A stretch of 64,000 nucleotides of DNA from Sialis fuliginosa (lineage: Eukaryota; Arthropoda; Insecta; Megaloptera; Sialidae). Made by a program: the position numbers and the translations under genes. Below, piece by piece: positions 22,846 through 34,660 of the stretch. Position 1 is the first letter of the stretch. Every line of letters begins with the position of its first letter. The stretch covers positions 1,054,001 through 1,118,000 of the forward strand of contig OY540821.1 in NCBI GenBank assembly GCA_961205875.1, given 5' to 3'. The notes below the pieces were generated by a model. It searched no databases. It had not been told where the DNA came from and was given only the letters and a program-made list of their open reading frames with translations.

Positions 22846-24360
22846 AAACTCTGTTCACTCTCACAACTAATAACAAGTTTAACCGGCCGTTTCCTACATT
22901 AACTTGCCCTAAAAGTATTTTTATTGGATTCTAGAGGTCCTGAAATGTAAATATCCTTCTAAATTGGTAACTTTTTAACTTTCATTAATATTTTTAGAAA
23001 TATGATAATGTAACAATGAAAGGGTTAAATTTTTTTTGTGAAATAGTATATCTTATATAACTGAATTACTATTGTATACTACAGTTAATTTGAGTAAATA
23101 GAAAAAAAATCTTAAATAAATAATTGGGTGGGTGGGAGGTGGGGGTTAGTGATTTCATTTTTTTGAATTTCGACTGTGGCGATTTGAAAGAGTATAAAAA
23201 ATCATGAAAATTATGTATGATAGATTTTTAAAAATCTTCATTAGTTTCAGAGTTATTTGAAATATATGATTATTTTGCACATTTTCATAGGGGTGTTTCA
23301 CCCCGTTAAACCGTTTTACCACAGCTAAGATAATTTTTTTCTTACTTACCCTGACCCCCTCTAACTATATACAAAATTAAAACTCGATCTGAATATGCCA
23401 CTTGAAAAAGTTCCCTTGTTAGTTTAGCAGAGATATAATGAGACCGATAATTGCTTATCGCAGTTAAATAAAAGAGTTCATTGCCTGGTTTTGTACAAAT
23501 ATAGCAAAAGAACTCGAACATTTTGCACATGACGCACTTTTAATGTGAATTTATTTATGCTAGATTTTACAATGTTTTAAATAATTTAAGAAATGTCAAA
23601 TATGTACAAAAGATAAATTATTATTGGATAATATACCGGGTGTTTTTTTAAAGACTTTCCAGCGGATTATTTCTAAATTAACGAATTTTCACAGAAAATG
23701 TATCAAACAAAAGTTTCATGGTTTCGAAGGGGGTTCAATACTGACTATATAGTTGTTATTTTCAATGAAAATAGTTGGTAAATTATTTATATTATATATT
23801 TTATATTATTATATATTTTATTATATATATTTTTTTTATTATATATTTTTATTATATATTTTATATTATTTATTTTATATTATATATTTATATTATATAA
23901 TAATTTAAATAGTTGATTTCAAATTGTGTTCAATCAAACCAGTTTTCTGAAAACGGTGGAGATATGTTATGTAATAAAAATTACAACGTTTTTCTGACAA
24001 AATTATCCAGATATAATACAAAAAAAATTGTTAAAAATTTTCTCTTGATGAAATGACCAAATGGCCCATATAACTGTCAAAGTTGAATCGCAAATTTAAT
24101 TTATCCATCTAGATATGGAATATGAGTACCAGGAATGCTTTCATGAGTATTCTAGATTTTTAGAAAGAGTTTAAGACACTCTAGTACGCAGGTCTTTGAA
24201 AAATCGAAAAAACACGTGTATTTTAATTGGGAAAATCACCCTCCTCTGATAATGACCATTTTCTAAGATAGAGGGCTGAAACTTTTTCCACATTCTTTTT
24301 GAATTATTTGGGGTGCGGCCGGTCAAAATTCGTCCTAACCCCATATAAGGACCACCCTAA
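22846..24360. other. Unassigned, AT satellite and repeat ends
   Basis: No gene is seen. An accgggtgtttttttaaagac string (23637) looks like a DNA element end. From 23788 to 23915 there is an AT-only satellite-like tract of attatatattttat units. The segment 23918-23970 recurs inverted at about 50395-50455 (family K, aaaccagttttctgaaaacg). Confidence 0.35.
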
Positions 24361-24595
24361 TCTCTATACATAAAAATGAATGTGTGTTTGTATGAGACTT
24401 ATAGACTCGGGAATTACTGAACCGATTTCAATGCGGTTTTCATCAATAATTAGATCATTTTTCTGAGCAGTAACGTGGCTATTAATATGATGGGTCCAAT
24501 GCGCTAGTAATGAATAAAAAACAAACAAATTATATTTCACTTCCTATCTTAAAAAAATCATGCAACGCCGGCGAAGCCGCGGGCAGGTCCGCTAG
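24361..24595 (+). mobile_element. Small non-autonomous Helitron, intact ends (235 bp)
   Basis: It starts TCTCTATACATAAAAATGAA after an A. It ends with a GC-rich hairpin (cgaagccgcgggcaggtccg) and CTAG before a T, so the A^T insertion rule is met. A second 3'-like motif, ccaatgcgctagt, lies internally at about 24508. The element may therefore have acquired a new terminator downstream of its old one. Confidence 0.75.
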
Positions 24596-25254
24596 TATTA
24601 TTTATATTATTTATTTAATATAAAATTTTTTAATCGCTTCTTTGTTCATTTGGGTGAACATTTGAAATTTTATGCAAACAAATTTATCTGCATGCCTACC
24701 TTCCCATATGTTGTTGATTTTACACACATCATTGATTTATTAACATTGTACTTATGTGTTTATTTTTAGATACCCATTTAGTCAATGCTGAAATAGTTTT
24801 GTTTTTTTTCTTGACGAATTATTTGTCGGCAGAATCTCTTTTAGTCTGACAGCTCAGTTGTTTTATTTATTTATTTATTTAATGAATATTGACGGGATTG
24901 CAAGAAGAATTGGGAAGTTGCTGATGGGCCGATCATCGCAGGTCTTGACAAATGGAGGGGGGGGCGAGTATAAGGGGTATTGTGTTGTAGTCACATAGGA
25001 TTTGGGTGCACATAAATAAAAATTTTATTAACATTATAGATTTGCAGTTTCTTATAAATACTATGATGTGCTTGTACATTTTTTTTTGTTTGATATTAGT
25101 TTATGGTAATCATATTTTCAGTTTATATTATGTTTATTTAAATCATTTAAAAATTATTTTCTCTGTTTAATGTACTTTTTACTTTTCATGGTTAGGTGCT
25201 TCGTATCAGCTATCGCTGTATTGTTACACTTACAATATGGCGACTCAATTAATC
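24596..25254. other. Unassigned
   Basis: No gene is visible. A ttatttatttattt run is at about 24863, and a relatively GC-rich stretch at 24890-24980 is not recognised. Confidence 0.25.
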
Positions 25255-26087
25255 CAAATAACAAAATGACATTTAAAACGTCAAAATGACATTTAATATG
25301 TCCAAGCAAATATCAATTTAGAAAAACAAAACACGATTTTTTTAAATAAATTGAGATAAATCTTTGTAAGGAACTATTTTACAACAAACGTTGTAGACCC
25401 ATATTATAGGAAATTTAATGCTCTACCAAAAATATTCTATAAATTTTTAACGTAACATGTGTCGTTCTTGAGATATCTTGAAAAAATAAATATTTTGGGA
25501 TATCACCCCTCCCCCTTAGGCGGCTATTACACTATCAAAGAAATATGATAAAATTTCTTTGATCAATGAAATATGACAGTGTAATAAGTCAACTTTTATA
25601 ATATACCTTCATAATATATCTATGATCATTGATCATAGTTAATGACAGTCTCTCATATTTGATCAAAGTTTTTTGACGTCAAAAACAAAATGGCGACTAC
25701 CAAGTTATCACTGACAGTTACAGTTACATAATTGTTAATATATGAATATCAACGAAATCCAGTATTATATGATAATCTTATTGATTATAAAAACCACAAT
25801 ACACGGTTGTAAATTCAAACCTCGATCGAACATCCACGCACTGATATTCAAAAGGCACCAAAAAAGAAGAAAATATCCCTAGATAATATTGAGAAAATAT
25901 TATCAAATATTTTATGTAGTGTAATAAAACAAAATCTCGTATTTTACACACGGAACGAAAAGTGTTTGTCTTGACTTGATGTGAAACGGATAAATCAATT
26001 TAAAATTTTGAAATCGGAGAACATTTTTTTTGTCTCAATCTAAAACGATCACAAAGCTTCTCGTATCAAGATATTGCGAGGAAGCAA
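25255..26087 (+). repeat. Repeat family B, middle replaced by another sequence
   Basis: It has the caaaatgacatttaaaacgt repeats on the left and the cacaaagcttctcgtatc / gcgaggaagcaa end on the right. The family's middle, including the GACA core, is missing. In its place lies 25515-25945, starting ggcggctattacactatcaa and ending near atgtagtgtaataaaac. Those two ends are partly inverted (ttacacta / tagtgtaa), so the filler may itself be a degenerate TIR element. Confidence 0.6.
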
Positions 26088-26360
26088 AAATGTATCGATT
26101 GAATTAAGAAACTCCTCTTTTTTGAAGTCGGTTAAAAATAGTAAATATTGAAAAGTGGCATTTCTACGTTTGGGTTTGAAACGGATTGTACATATATTAA
26201 TATCGATTTAGTTATATTTTTAGAGATTGAATGTTGACATATTACAAAGTATTGTATCAGACACAAGTTTGATCGTTTTTTGAATTAAATATATAAATCT
26301 ATAAATAAATGAATGTACATTTTTGAATCTACCTTGAACTAGCTGAATAATTGGAATAAT

Positions 26361-26536
26361 CAGTGCCGTAGCGAACATAATTGGCGCCCGGGGCACGATA
26401 CCTTTTTGGCGCCCCTGAAAAACATAAAGTAATATAATATATAGAATATCGTCGTCTTGGGGGCCATTTGGCGCCCCTTTGCGAGTAGCACCCGGGGCAT
26501 GATAGACCCCCTTGCTCCCCCCTCGCTACGCCACTG
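26361..26536 (+). mobile_element. hAT-type MITE, 176 bp, intact
   Basis: Ends CAGTGCCGTAGCGA and TCGCTACGCCACTG are inverted repeats. A perfect 8-bp duplication GGAATAAT flanks it (26353-26360 and 26537-26544). The interior contains repeated ggcgccc strings and no coding sequence. Confidence 0.85.
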
Positions 26537-26555
26537 GGAATAATAGGAAATATTG

Positions 26556-26877
26556 TTAAGGATTTTTGAAAAATATAGTTGAATTAATTACAAACACGAT
26601 TAGTTATTATTGTAATAATAACTAATCATTAAACGAATCAGAACAAAAAGTACAAATCATTTTTGTTAGACAACGGCCAAGCCAAGGGAGTCCGAATGAC
26701 GGCCGAGCGCATGCGAATCGTTCCCTCTGCCCCGCTCCTACGCGACATTTCTTCATTAGTTCGCTCGTTATTAATAATATTTTACCGTATATAACTTATT
26801 TAAAGATATTTCCTAAACTATAAGATCAAATTGGATGCTGTAAAGGGCAAATTATATCTACATTAAGTACTTATGAC
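26556..26877 (-). mobile_element. Helitron fragment (same family as 2078-2933)
   Basis: It matches the 3' half of that family in the same orientation (aaaatatagttgaattaa … ctacattaagtacttatga). It breaks off exactly where the MITE at 26878 begins. Confidence 0.65.
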
Positions 26878-27230
26878 CAGGACTTCGAATCGCGGAACTG
26901 AATCGAAAACCGAAAAAACCGTTATTTTTTGCCGGAACGAAAACCGGAACAGAACCGAAATAAAAATATCGGGTTTTACGGTTCAGTACATGTTAAAATA
27001 CGCGCGGTAACATTATCTTATTTCCCACTTAAACTGTCGTTCGGATTATCATACAAGTACCATAAAATGTTTTTTAATGCAAATATTTTTTTTTAATTAA
27101 TCACTCGGAGCTGAACCGAAAAAACTAGAAAAACTGTTATTTTTTTCGGAACGAAAACCGTAACCGAACCGAAATATATTTTTTTACTCGAACCGGAACG
27201 AAAACCGAAACGAAAAAAATAACGGTTCGA
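26878..27230 (+). mobile_element. hAT-type ACCGGAAC MITE, right end truncated
   Basis: Second copy of the element at 979-1369. The left end is CAGGACTTCGAATCG; the right side stops at aacggttcga without the gccctg terminus. It interrupts the Helitron fragment on its left. Confidence 0.75.
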
Positions 27231-27754
27231 ATAAAAAATAATTTTGAGAAGTTGTTTAGTATGTGGATTTCGAAACCTCCATCCCCATGATATTTATTCC
27301 GCCGGATCGAATGAAACTAATTACAACCATTCATAGTTTTATTAATCATACCTCATAAGATCTATCCTGTTAATTATATATTGTTCACCCAAAGGATTTA
27401 TTTATTTTCATAATCCATATCCACTATAATATTATGTTGATATTAGAACTGTCACTTAGCACGCATCAAAACCATCTACAAAATCAAGTATCGTGTGAAA
27501 CCAACACACATTGAAACCACGACAACAATCCAGCGCCAAAACACGCTTGAAAACCAGCATTGAATCTAGCAAATAAACCAGCAGCCCTTTAGGGGTTGTT
27601 TTTTCGGGATTCGAAGTAGCCTATGTCCTTTCTCAGAGTGCATGCTATCTCCCTGTCAAATTTCATCAAGATCGGTTTAGCGGTTTAGCTGTAAGGTAAC
27701 AAACAGACAGAGAGACAGAAAAACACACTTTCGCATTTATAATATTAGTATGGA
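27231..27754 (-). mobile_element. Helitron fragment, minus strand
   Basis: The minus strand starts TCCATACTAATATTATAAAT at 27754, a Helitron 5' end. It runs through the caaattt…aagatcggtttagcgg string to a gtggatttcgaaacc string near 27260, which in the copy at 21489 is close to the 3' end. The hairpin and CTRR are lost. Confidence 0.5.
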
Positions 27755-28691
27755 AGTATGGATTACAACATATTCAGATAAAACAAACAAAAATATTTTA
27801 TATCTATTTTTTATTACCCTGTCCAGTCTACACACCTGACATTTCTATGTCTATGTCGGGTGAGGCCATATAAAAGAAAGACAAAAGAAAAGGAAATAAT
27901 AAGACAACAGCTTTTATCTGACCAGAAATCTGAAATATGATTTTGTACACAAAAACCTACTCATTCTTTGATTCTTTTGTGGTAATGCCGGTATAAACAG
28001 TACAGTATAAACGTTTTTAGGTTTCCGTAGAAAACTAGGAAACCTTATAGTTTCGCCATGTCCGTCCGTCCGTCCTGAAAAATTTAAGCCGATTAAAATG
28101 AAATTTGGTATACGGACGAAGACTGATAACACAAAAACATAAATGATAAGATTTTTGAAAAAAAAATTTTTTGGACCCTCTTTCCATAGACCGAAAAGTG
28201 AAATCACATATTTTTTTCACTTTCCCCATTAAGTGAGGTGTCATTAGATAGGTCTCTTAAAATGAAACAAAAAATGTTATATGACCTTTTGATTTTAACC
28301 CTTCAGTCACGATATATTTGCATTTAAATATCGTTATCAGAGCGTCCCCTCCACCCTTCTACTTTCTAAACTATCGATGCAAAAAATCTAAAAAAAAAGT
28401 TCCCTAGATTTGATTAACGCATTTTTGATCGAAATTTTCGGATAATCTGGACATAACAGGGATGTACTGCAGTTAGATTGTGCTAGAGTCACTTATAGTA
28501 AGATAATTATTTAATTAATAAAATTATTAATTAATAAAAAAAAATATTTTTTATATAATTAACATATTATATTATTTATTTACTTTTATGAATTATGGAG
28601 TTAAGTATTGTTATTGACTTAAGTGTACTTTGGGTTAAGTACATTTTTTGTGCAGAAATACGTACTTATAAAATATACATAAGTATAATTA
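27755..28691. other. Unassigned repeat with CCGT core
   Basis: From 28018 a unit begins taggtttccgtagaaaacta, has (GTCC)n at 28060-28075, then a gccgattaaaatgaaatttg string. It resembles the architecture of families B and H but is not the same sequence. Overlapping open frames on the minus strand (27914-28244) read through this core and are not credible genes. Confidence 0.35.
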
Positions 28692-29375
28692 GCTTCCTCA
28701 CAATATCGAAAATACAAGAAGCTTTGTGATCGTTTTAAAATGAGACCAAAAAAATGTTCTAATTTTAAATTGATTTTTCCGTTTTAAGACAAACACTTTT
28801 CGTTCCGTGTCTATCTGTCTGTCTGTATGAATCCTTGTCACACGAATTACTCATGAACTTGGTTAGATGCTTGAGGATGGTCCTATTTCAAAATTGTGTG
28901 TAAGAGGGAGGGGTGACACCCCAAAATATTTACTTTTCAATATATCTTAAGAACGACACATGTTACGTACAAATATTATATGATCTTTTTTGTAGAGCAT
29001 TCAATTTCCTATAATATAGGTCTACAACGTTTGTTGTAAAATATTCTTTTACAAATATTTATCTCAATTTGCTTTAAAAAATCGTGTTTTTTTTTAAAAT
29101 TATATTTACATTGTCATATTAAATATTATTTTTACGTTTGGATAAATTTAGTTTGTCAAAATATTAAAAATATACGAAAAAATTATCAGGTGCGTCTTAG
29201 AAAAAATTTCGAACTAATATTTGTTAATAAAATTGTATAAATATTAAATGGTTAACCAATGACAGGCAATTTATCTGAACACTTGATCGATTTTTATTTA
29301 AATTGTTCAATAATTAACTACCTTTGTTGAAATTAGTACGAGGAAGCACTGTGCATTTACTCGGCAGATGTTTTT
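28692..29375 (-). repeat. Repeat family B copy
   Basis: Both ends are present (gcttcctcacaatatcgaaa and cactgtgcatttactcggcaga), with a short GTCT core at 28813-28826. Non-coding. Confidence 0.7.
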
Positions 29376-29896
29376 GTACTTGTATAAAGTTTGAAAAAAG
29401 GCCCATTGAATCTATTTTTGAGTCCGTCGCTGTTCATATGAGCATCATGCATTAAGTCGTTATCCAGTTACTGAGTGGGTATGTTAGCAAAGACAGAGAA
29501 AGAAATAATACACGTGTCATTTTCTATAACACGTGCGCATCTTCCAGGAAATTGGGTACTTGAAGTGAACGTGTTTTGTTGTGTTTCCGTCTCTCTCTCT
29601 CTATCTCCATTCCATTTTGTTTATTACCTCTTTAGGGATTTCTCGAGACACGCATTTCTGTTACTGTGATGTGGTTTTTATATGGAATAGGTGTTTTGAT
29701 TGAGCTTTTCGCTGATTGGTTAATATCAGGGCCGTAACTACCACCGGGGCAGCCGGGGCTGTGCCTCGGTGCCCCCTAAAAAGGAAGGTATTTTTTACGA
29801 AATTGAATTAAAAAAGTTTTGAGTTAAACTCATTTTGATTCAACACGGAGAAAATTTTTCAAAAACAAAAACTAAAAAAAAAATAATTGTTTAAAC
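29376..29896. other. Unassigned; possible hAT-like left end at 29729
   Basis: A (CT)n stretch is at about 29590-29603. At 29729 CAGGGCCGTAACTACC starts a GC-rich stretch that looks like a hAT MITE left end, with no right end found. The open frame 29475-29669 is not recognised. Confidence 0.3.
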
Positions 29897-30286
29897 CAGG
29901 GCTTCGAACCGTTATTTTTTTCGTTTCGGTTTTCGTTCCGGTTCGAGTAAAAAAAAATATTTCGGTTCGGTTCCGGTTTTTGTTCCGCAAAAAATAACGG
30001 TTTTTCCGGTTTTTTCGGTTTTCGGTTCAGCTCCGAGTGATTAATTAAAAAAAAATTATTTGTATTAAAAATTTTTTTTTCTACCATAATTTAGAACATT
30101 TTATGGTACTTGTATGATAGTCCGAACGACAATTGAAGTGGGAAATAAGATCATGTTAACGCGCGTATTTTAACATGTACTGAACTGTAAAAACCGATAT
30201 TTTTATTTCGGTTCTGTTCCGGTTTTCGTTCCGGCAAAAAATAACGGTTTTTCCGGTTTTCTGTTCAGTTCCGGTTCGAACTCCTG
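29897..30286 (-). mobile_element. hAT-type ACCGGAAC MITE, inverted copy
   Basis: Full-length relative of 979-1369 in the opposite orientation. It starts CAGGGCTTCGAACCG and ends cggttcgaactcctg. The flanks (gtttaaac / gtttaata) are an imperfect 8-bp duplication. Confidence 0.8.
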
Positions 30287-30299
30287 TTTAATACATTTA

Positions 30300-30631
30300 T
30301 GTCCGGTATCATAAAGGACCTAACAAATTTGTTAGCTAACAAACACTTTCAACTGAGGTATCAAACATATATGACAGTTCTTTTGGAGTTTGTTGATGAC
30401 TTTGACAAGTTTCGCGCACGCGTTGAAGGTAAATACAAACGGTATTAAAACAGTGGTGATGTTATGAAAATTATTTTGTACGGTCAAAGATGCCAACTGT
30501 GTTACAATTAATTGAAGTGTCACTGCTCTAAATTCCATAACTAATCCATAGATACTAGTACAGTATTAATACCCCATATGAATGTAATTGCTAGCTAACA
30601 AATTTTGTTAGGTCCTTTATAATACCGGGCA
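30300..30631 (+). mobile_element. PIF/Harbinger-type MITE, intact (332 bp)
   Basis: TGTCCGGTATCATAAAGGAC on the left and the complement (…ataccgggca) on the right. TTA lies on both sides (30297-30299, 30632-30634). Same family as 17166-17500. Confidence 0.85.
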
Positions 30632-30676
30632 TTATAGAAACATTTTTAGCGCCATTCGCCCAGCTCTAATTTAGAC

Positions 30677-31522
30677 CAAGAGCTGACTGCAAAAAAACTA
30701 GCCTGTCGAGTAACAGGGTAAAATGTCTTTTAAATGTTAGTACCCATAGCGACCATGAGAAAAATTATTTTGTGCCTGGGCGGAACTTGTTCGATTTTCA
30801 GGGTGGGGGGGGGGGGGTAAGGAGCTAAAAGTAGGTAAAAAAAATTATTTTTTTATAATAAGGCATGTGGCATGTTAAAATGAATAACCTAAGCAGTGGA
30901 AATTTACCCTCTTTCTTATTTTTTTAATAATATTAAATAAACATAAAAAATTATTTGATGCCCCTCCCTATTATTCCAAAATTTAAAAAGATAATGTTGA
31001 CTTTAGTGTTTGTAGTTGGTAGTCCCACCAAAGCCTCGTTACCAAATTTTTTTCAGATTTTTTGAACCAGTAGTTACAGAGTTTGAGGGGAGGGGGCAAA
31101 ATAAAATACTGTTTGAAGACCTCTGCTGGCGCCATTTTTGAGTTAGAAATAAATTTAAAAATTGGTCATATTCTACTAATTGAGATCTACATTTTGACAC
31201 CCCACACGCCTTTGTATACCATTTATATTTTTTTATTTTTGAATTTGCTTTAAAGCCCCCTGCAGGCGCCATTTTTGATTTAGACAAAAATAAGAAAGAG
31301 AGTCAATTTCCGCTGCTTTGGTAATACATTTTAACATGCCACATGCCTTGGTATAAAAAAATATTTTTTTATCTAGCTAGCTTTGAGTCTTTAGCGCCCC
31401 CCCCCCCCCCCCCCCCCGAAAAATTAAAAGTTCCACCCAGGCATGTTCGCTATGGGTACTAACATTTAAAATATATTTTACCCTGTTACCCGATAGGCTA
31501 GTTTTTTTGCAGTCAGCTCTTG
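30677..31522 (+). mobile_element. Family H element with long terminal inverted repeats
   Basis: The two ends mirror each other for well over 100 bp: caagagctgactgcaaaaaa…aacagggtaaaat and the complementary right end. Both pass through a tagtacccatagcga string into long G or C homopolymers. The interior contains the aactcaaaaatggcgcc module found in tandem in the other H copies. No clear target duplication and no coding frame; the minus-strand frame 31039-31287 is an artefact of the repeat. Confidence 0.65.
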
Positions 31523-31528
31523 CTCTAA

Positions 31529-32260
31529 TCTATATATATAAAAATGAATGTTCGTTTGTGTGTGGCTTATAGACTCCGAAATTACTGAACCGATTTCAAT
31601 GCGGTTTTCAGCAATCGTTAGATAATTTTTACGAGCAGTATCGTGGCTAATAATATTTTATGAAAATCTAAAATTTAACATCAAAAGATGAAAGGAATCT
31701 TTTGCACAGCGTCTTTTGTTTCTATGATGTCATAGCATAGAACTGTCATTTATAGAAAAACACAGTAGCTATGGAATATAAGATGCTGAAAACAATTACT
31801 ATAGGTATGTGAATGTCAGTTTGAATCATGATACCTACAAATATATATCTTTCCACCATGAGTTTGAATGAAAAAATATGCATTGTACAATATAAATAAA
31901 CGAATTTTTATAAATTACAATAAAGAACTTCCAAGAAAGGTAACCTATTTATTTATTTTTGATTTTCATACAAATTCTAAGATAAGACCTGGTGTTTCCT
32001 GGGAGAAAATATAATTTTACACGATTTTTTCAATAACTACTGAATGGATTTTATTCCGGTTTTCACTAATGGATAGGTTAAGTTTAGGTATATAATTTGT
32101 GGATATTTTGGGTAAATTTTATGAAGTCGGAAAAAAACAATTCGTGGTGAACTGTGTGTTGTTAGCATGTGAGCATGTTGGGTGGGCATGTCGGGTGGGC
32201 ATGATTACTTTATGTTTAATTAAATTAATATCCCCGGGTAACACCGGGCCAATGCGCTAG
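31529..32260 (+). mobile_element. Non-autonomous Helitron, intact ends (732 bp)
   Basis: Starts TCTATATATATAAAAATGAA directly after an A. Ends with the hairpin CCCCGGGTAACACCGGG, then ccaatgcG and CTAG before a T. Related 5' and 3' parts occur at 24361 and 19250-19396. No Rep/helicase coding sequence, so it depends on an autonomous partner elsewhere. Confidence 0.75.
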
Positions 32261-32311
32261 TTCTTCAATATTACAGAATGTTACATATAGTCCAGGAACA
32301 TTAGGTTTTCA

Positions 32312-32661
32312 CTGGGGAAAAATTCGCAATAAGCTGAATTTTTGTATACACCTTCATTTTGTCATTTTTACAGCCCACAAAAGTGCTAACAATTAGTTTT
32401 AAGTAAATATCTCTGTATCTATTGGTTCTATGACTAAAATAGTTATTATCAAATATAAAGTTTAGAAAATTACCTACAATAAAGATCTTACAACTTTTTT
32501 CGTACAAGTAATCGTTTTCGCTTAATAAGAGGGTATTCTAGTCTAAAAATGTGAAAATATAAAAAAAAAATTTGGGATTGTTGGGGACTTTTGGTACCTT
32601 ATTTATAAAGACAAAATGAAGGTGTATACAAAAATTCAGCTTATTGCAAATTTTTCCCCAG
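32312..32661 (+). mobile_element. 350-bp TIR element with ~52-bp near-perfect ends
   Basis: The left end CTGGGGAAAAATTCGCAATA… and right end …TTGCAAATTTTTCCCCAG are inverted repeats over about 52 bp with one mismatch, ending inward at cttcattttgtc. No target duplication is obvious. The interior is AT-rich and non-coding; the minus open frame 32301-32507 is a by-product. Confidence 0.75.
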
Positions 32662-33317
32662 ATACAGTTTTTTTTTTGTTTTAATTTAAATTATTGGTCA
32701 TCGGGCGTAGCCCCTCAGCCAGACTTGAACTGTAGTGTTATATATTATATATATATTTTTTTTCTTGTGTTTATTTTTATTTTTATTTCTGTTGTTATTT
32801 TATGTTTTATTTTTTAAATTTTTTTCCTATTTTTGTTTGTTTATTTTCATTCTATTTGCTTACTACTTAATTAGTATAGACATCACTTGGGATTTTTGGA
32901 TTGATGGATGAGGAGTTTGCTACCGGACCTGTCGGAGCAGGTTTGAAAACGAACAGTACGGTCGGGAATGTGGGTTTACATTAAAGGGTTAACACATTAG
33001 GATTTTTACAACTTAACTCCTATACATATTATCTATATATTCGTTCATAATGTCATATACTGCGATTTCCCAGATACAGTTATTTTTCGTCTAAATGTAC
33101 TGGACTAATAATAATTTTTACCATGAAAGACGTCAAAATTTCATATAATTTTTATTAATAAAATTTTGTATAAATAAAAACAATATAAACAGCCAAGGAT
33201 AGTGAAAGAAAATTTATTTTGTTTGTTTTTTATTTCTATGTTCTGAAAGAAATGGAAGTATTGTAATAATAATAATGTGAAAAACTGTTTTTACGCGAAT
33301 AATTTCAAAATGGCAAC
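32662..33317. other. Unassigned
   Basis: No gene is recognised. A stretch at 32880-32990 (gaggagtttgctaccggacc) is less AT-rich than its surroundings and might be a retroelement relic. A family F end (ctgaaagaaatggaagtatt) is at about 33241-33260. Confidence 0.25.
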
Positions 33318-33714
33318 AAAAATCGTGTGTAAGATGGAGGGGTGATATGCAAAAAAATATACAAAAAAAATTTGTAGTGCATTCAATTTCCTATAAATTA
33401 TTCTACAATGTTTGTTGTAAAATATTCCCTTACAAAGATTTATCTCAATTTAAAAAAAATCGTCATTTGTTATTTTGAATTTCTATTTACTTTGACATAT
33501 TAAATGTCATTTAGACGTTTGTATAGCCGAAAGATTTAAATTTAGATTGAAATTGATAAAAATTAAAAATATATGAAAAAAAAATTAATAGGTTAACCAA
33601 TCGCAGTTCATGACAATACTTTATCGGTGTTTATTTAAATTGTTCAATAATTAACTACCTTTGGTGAATCTAGTATGAGGACGCACTGTGCATTTACTTG
33701 GCAGATGTTTTTTA
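33318..33714 (-). repeat. Repeat family B, partial copy
   Basis: The cgtgtgtaagatggaggggt end is internal to the family and the other end is the usual cttggcagatgtttttt. It runs directly into the family H copy that follows. Confidence 0.65.
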
Positions 33715-34660
33715 GGGTTCCGAAGAAACCTTATTAATCTCACTTTGTCGTCGTTCGTCCGTCTTTTTTACTCAAAGCTAAATATCTCGTAAACTATAAA
33801 AGCTAGAAAGTTGAAATTTTTACTGAACATATAAAATGTGACGCCCTCTAGTACAAATGTATTGAAAAAATATTTTTTTAGGGGGAGCACTAAGGAGCTA
33901 AAGTTAGGTAAAAAAAATAAGACATGTGGCACGTTAAAATGTATAACTAAATAAGCGGAATTTGACCCTTATTCTATTTTTTTTTCTATATCGAAAATGG
34001 TGCATTTAAGAAAAATTAAAAAAAAAAAAAAAAATTGTATACCAAGACGTGTGGGGTATCAAAATGTACATCTCAATTAGTAAAATATGACCAATTTTTT
34101 GTATATTCTTTCTAACTCAAAAATGGCACATGTAGGGGGCTAAAAGCAGTATTTTATTCCCCCCTGCCCCACCTCTAACTCTGTAACTACCGGTTCAAAA
34201 AATCTGAAAAAAAAATTGGTAATGAGGCTTTGGTGGGACTACCAACAACAAATACTAAAGTCAACAATATCATTTTAAATTTTGGAATAATAGGGAGGGT
34301 GTCATGGAATTTTTTATTTTTATTTATATATCTAGGCATGTGTGGTATCAAATGAAAGATCTCAATTAGTAGAATATGACCATATTTTTATTTTTTTTCT
34401 AACTTAAAAATGTCGCCTGTAGGGGACTAAAAGCAGTATTTTATTTTGTCCACCCTACCTCTAGCTCGGTAACTACCGGCTCAAAAAATCTGAAAAAAAT
34501 TTGGTGACGAGGCTTTGGTGGGACTACCAACGACAAATACTAAACTCAACAATATCATTTTAAATTTTGGAATAATAGGGCAAGTGGGGTGTCAAAATAT
34601 AGATCTCAATTAGTAGAACTTGACACTTTTATGTATATATTTTTTTCTAACTCAAAAATG
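33706..34660 (+). repeat. Repeat family H, copy with three tandem modules
   Basis: It begins tttttagggttccgaagaaa with a ccgtc core. Modules beginning aactcaaaaatg(g/t)c recur at 34117, 34402 and 34651, about 250-285 bp apart. Each contains the string ggactaccaac(a/g)acaaatac. Non-coding. Confidence 0.65.
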
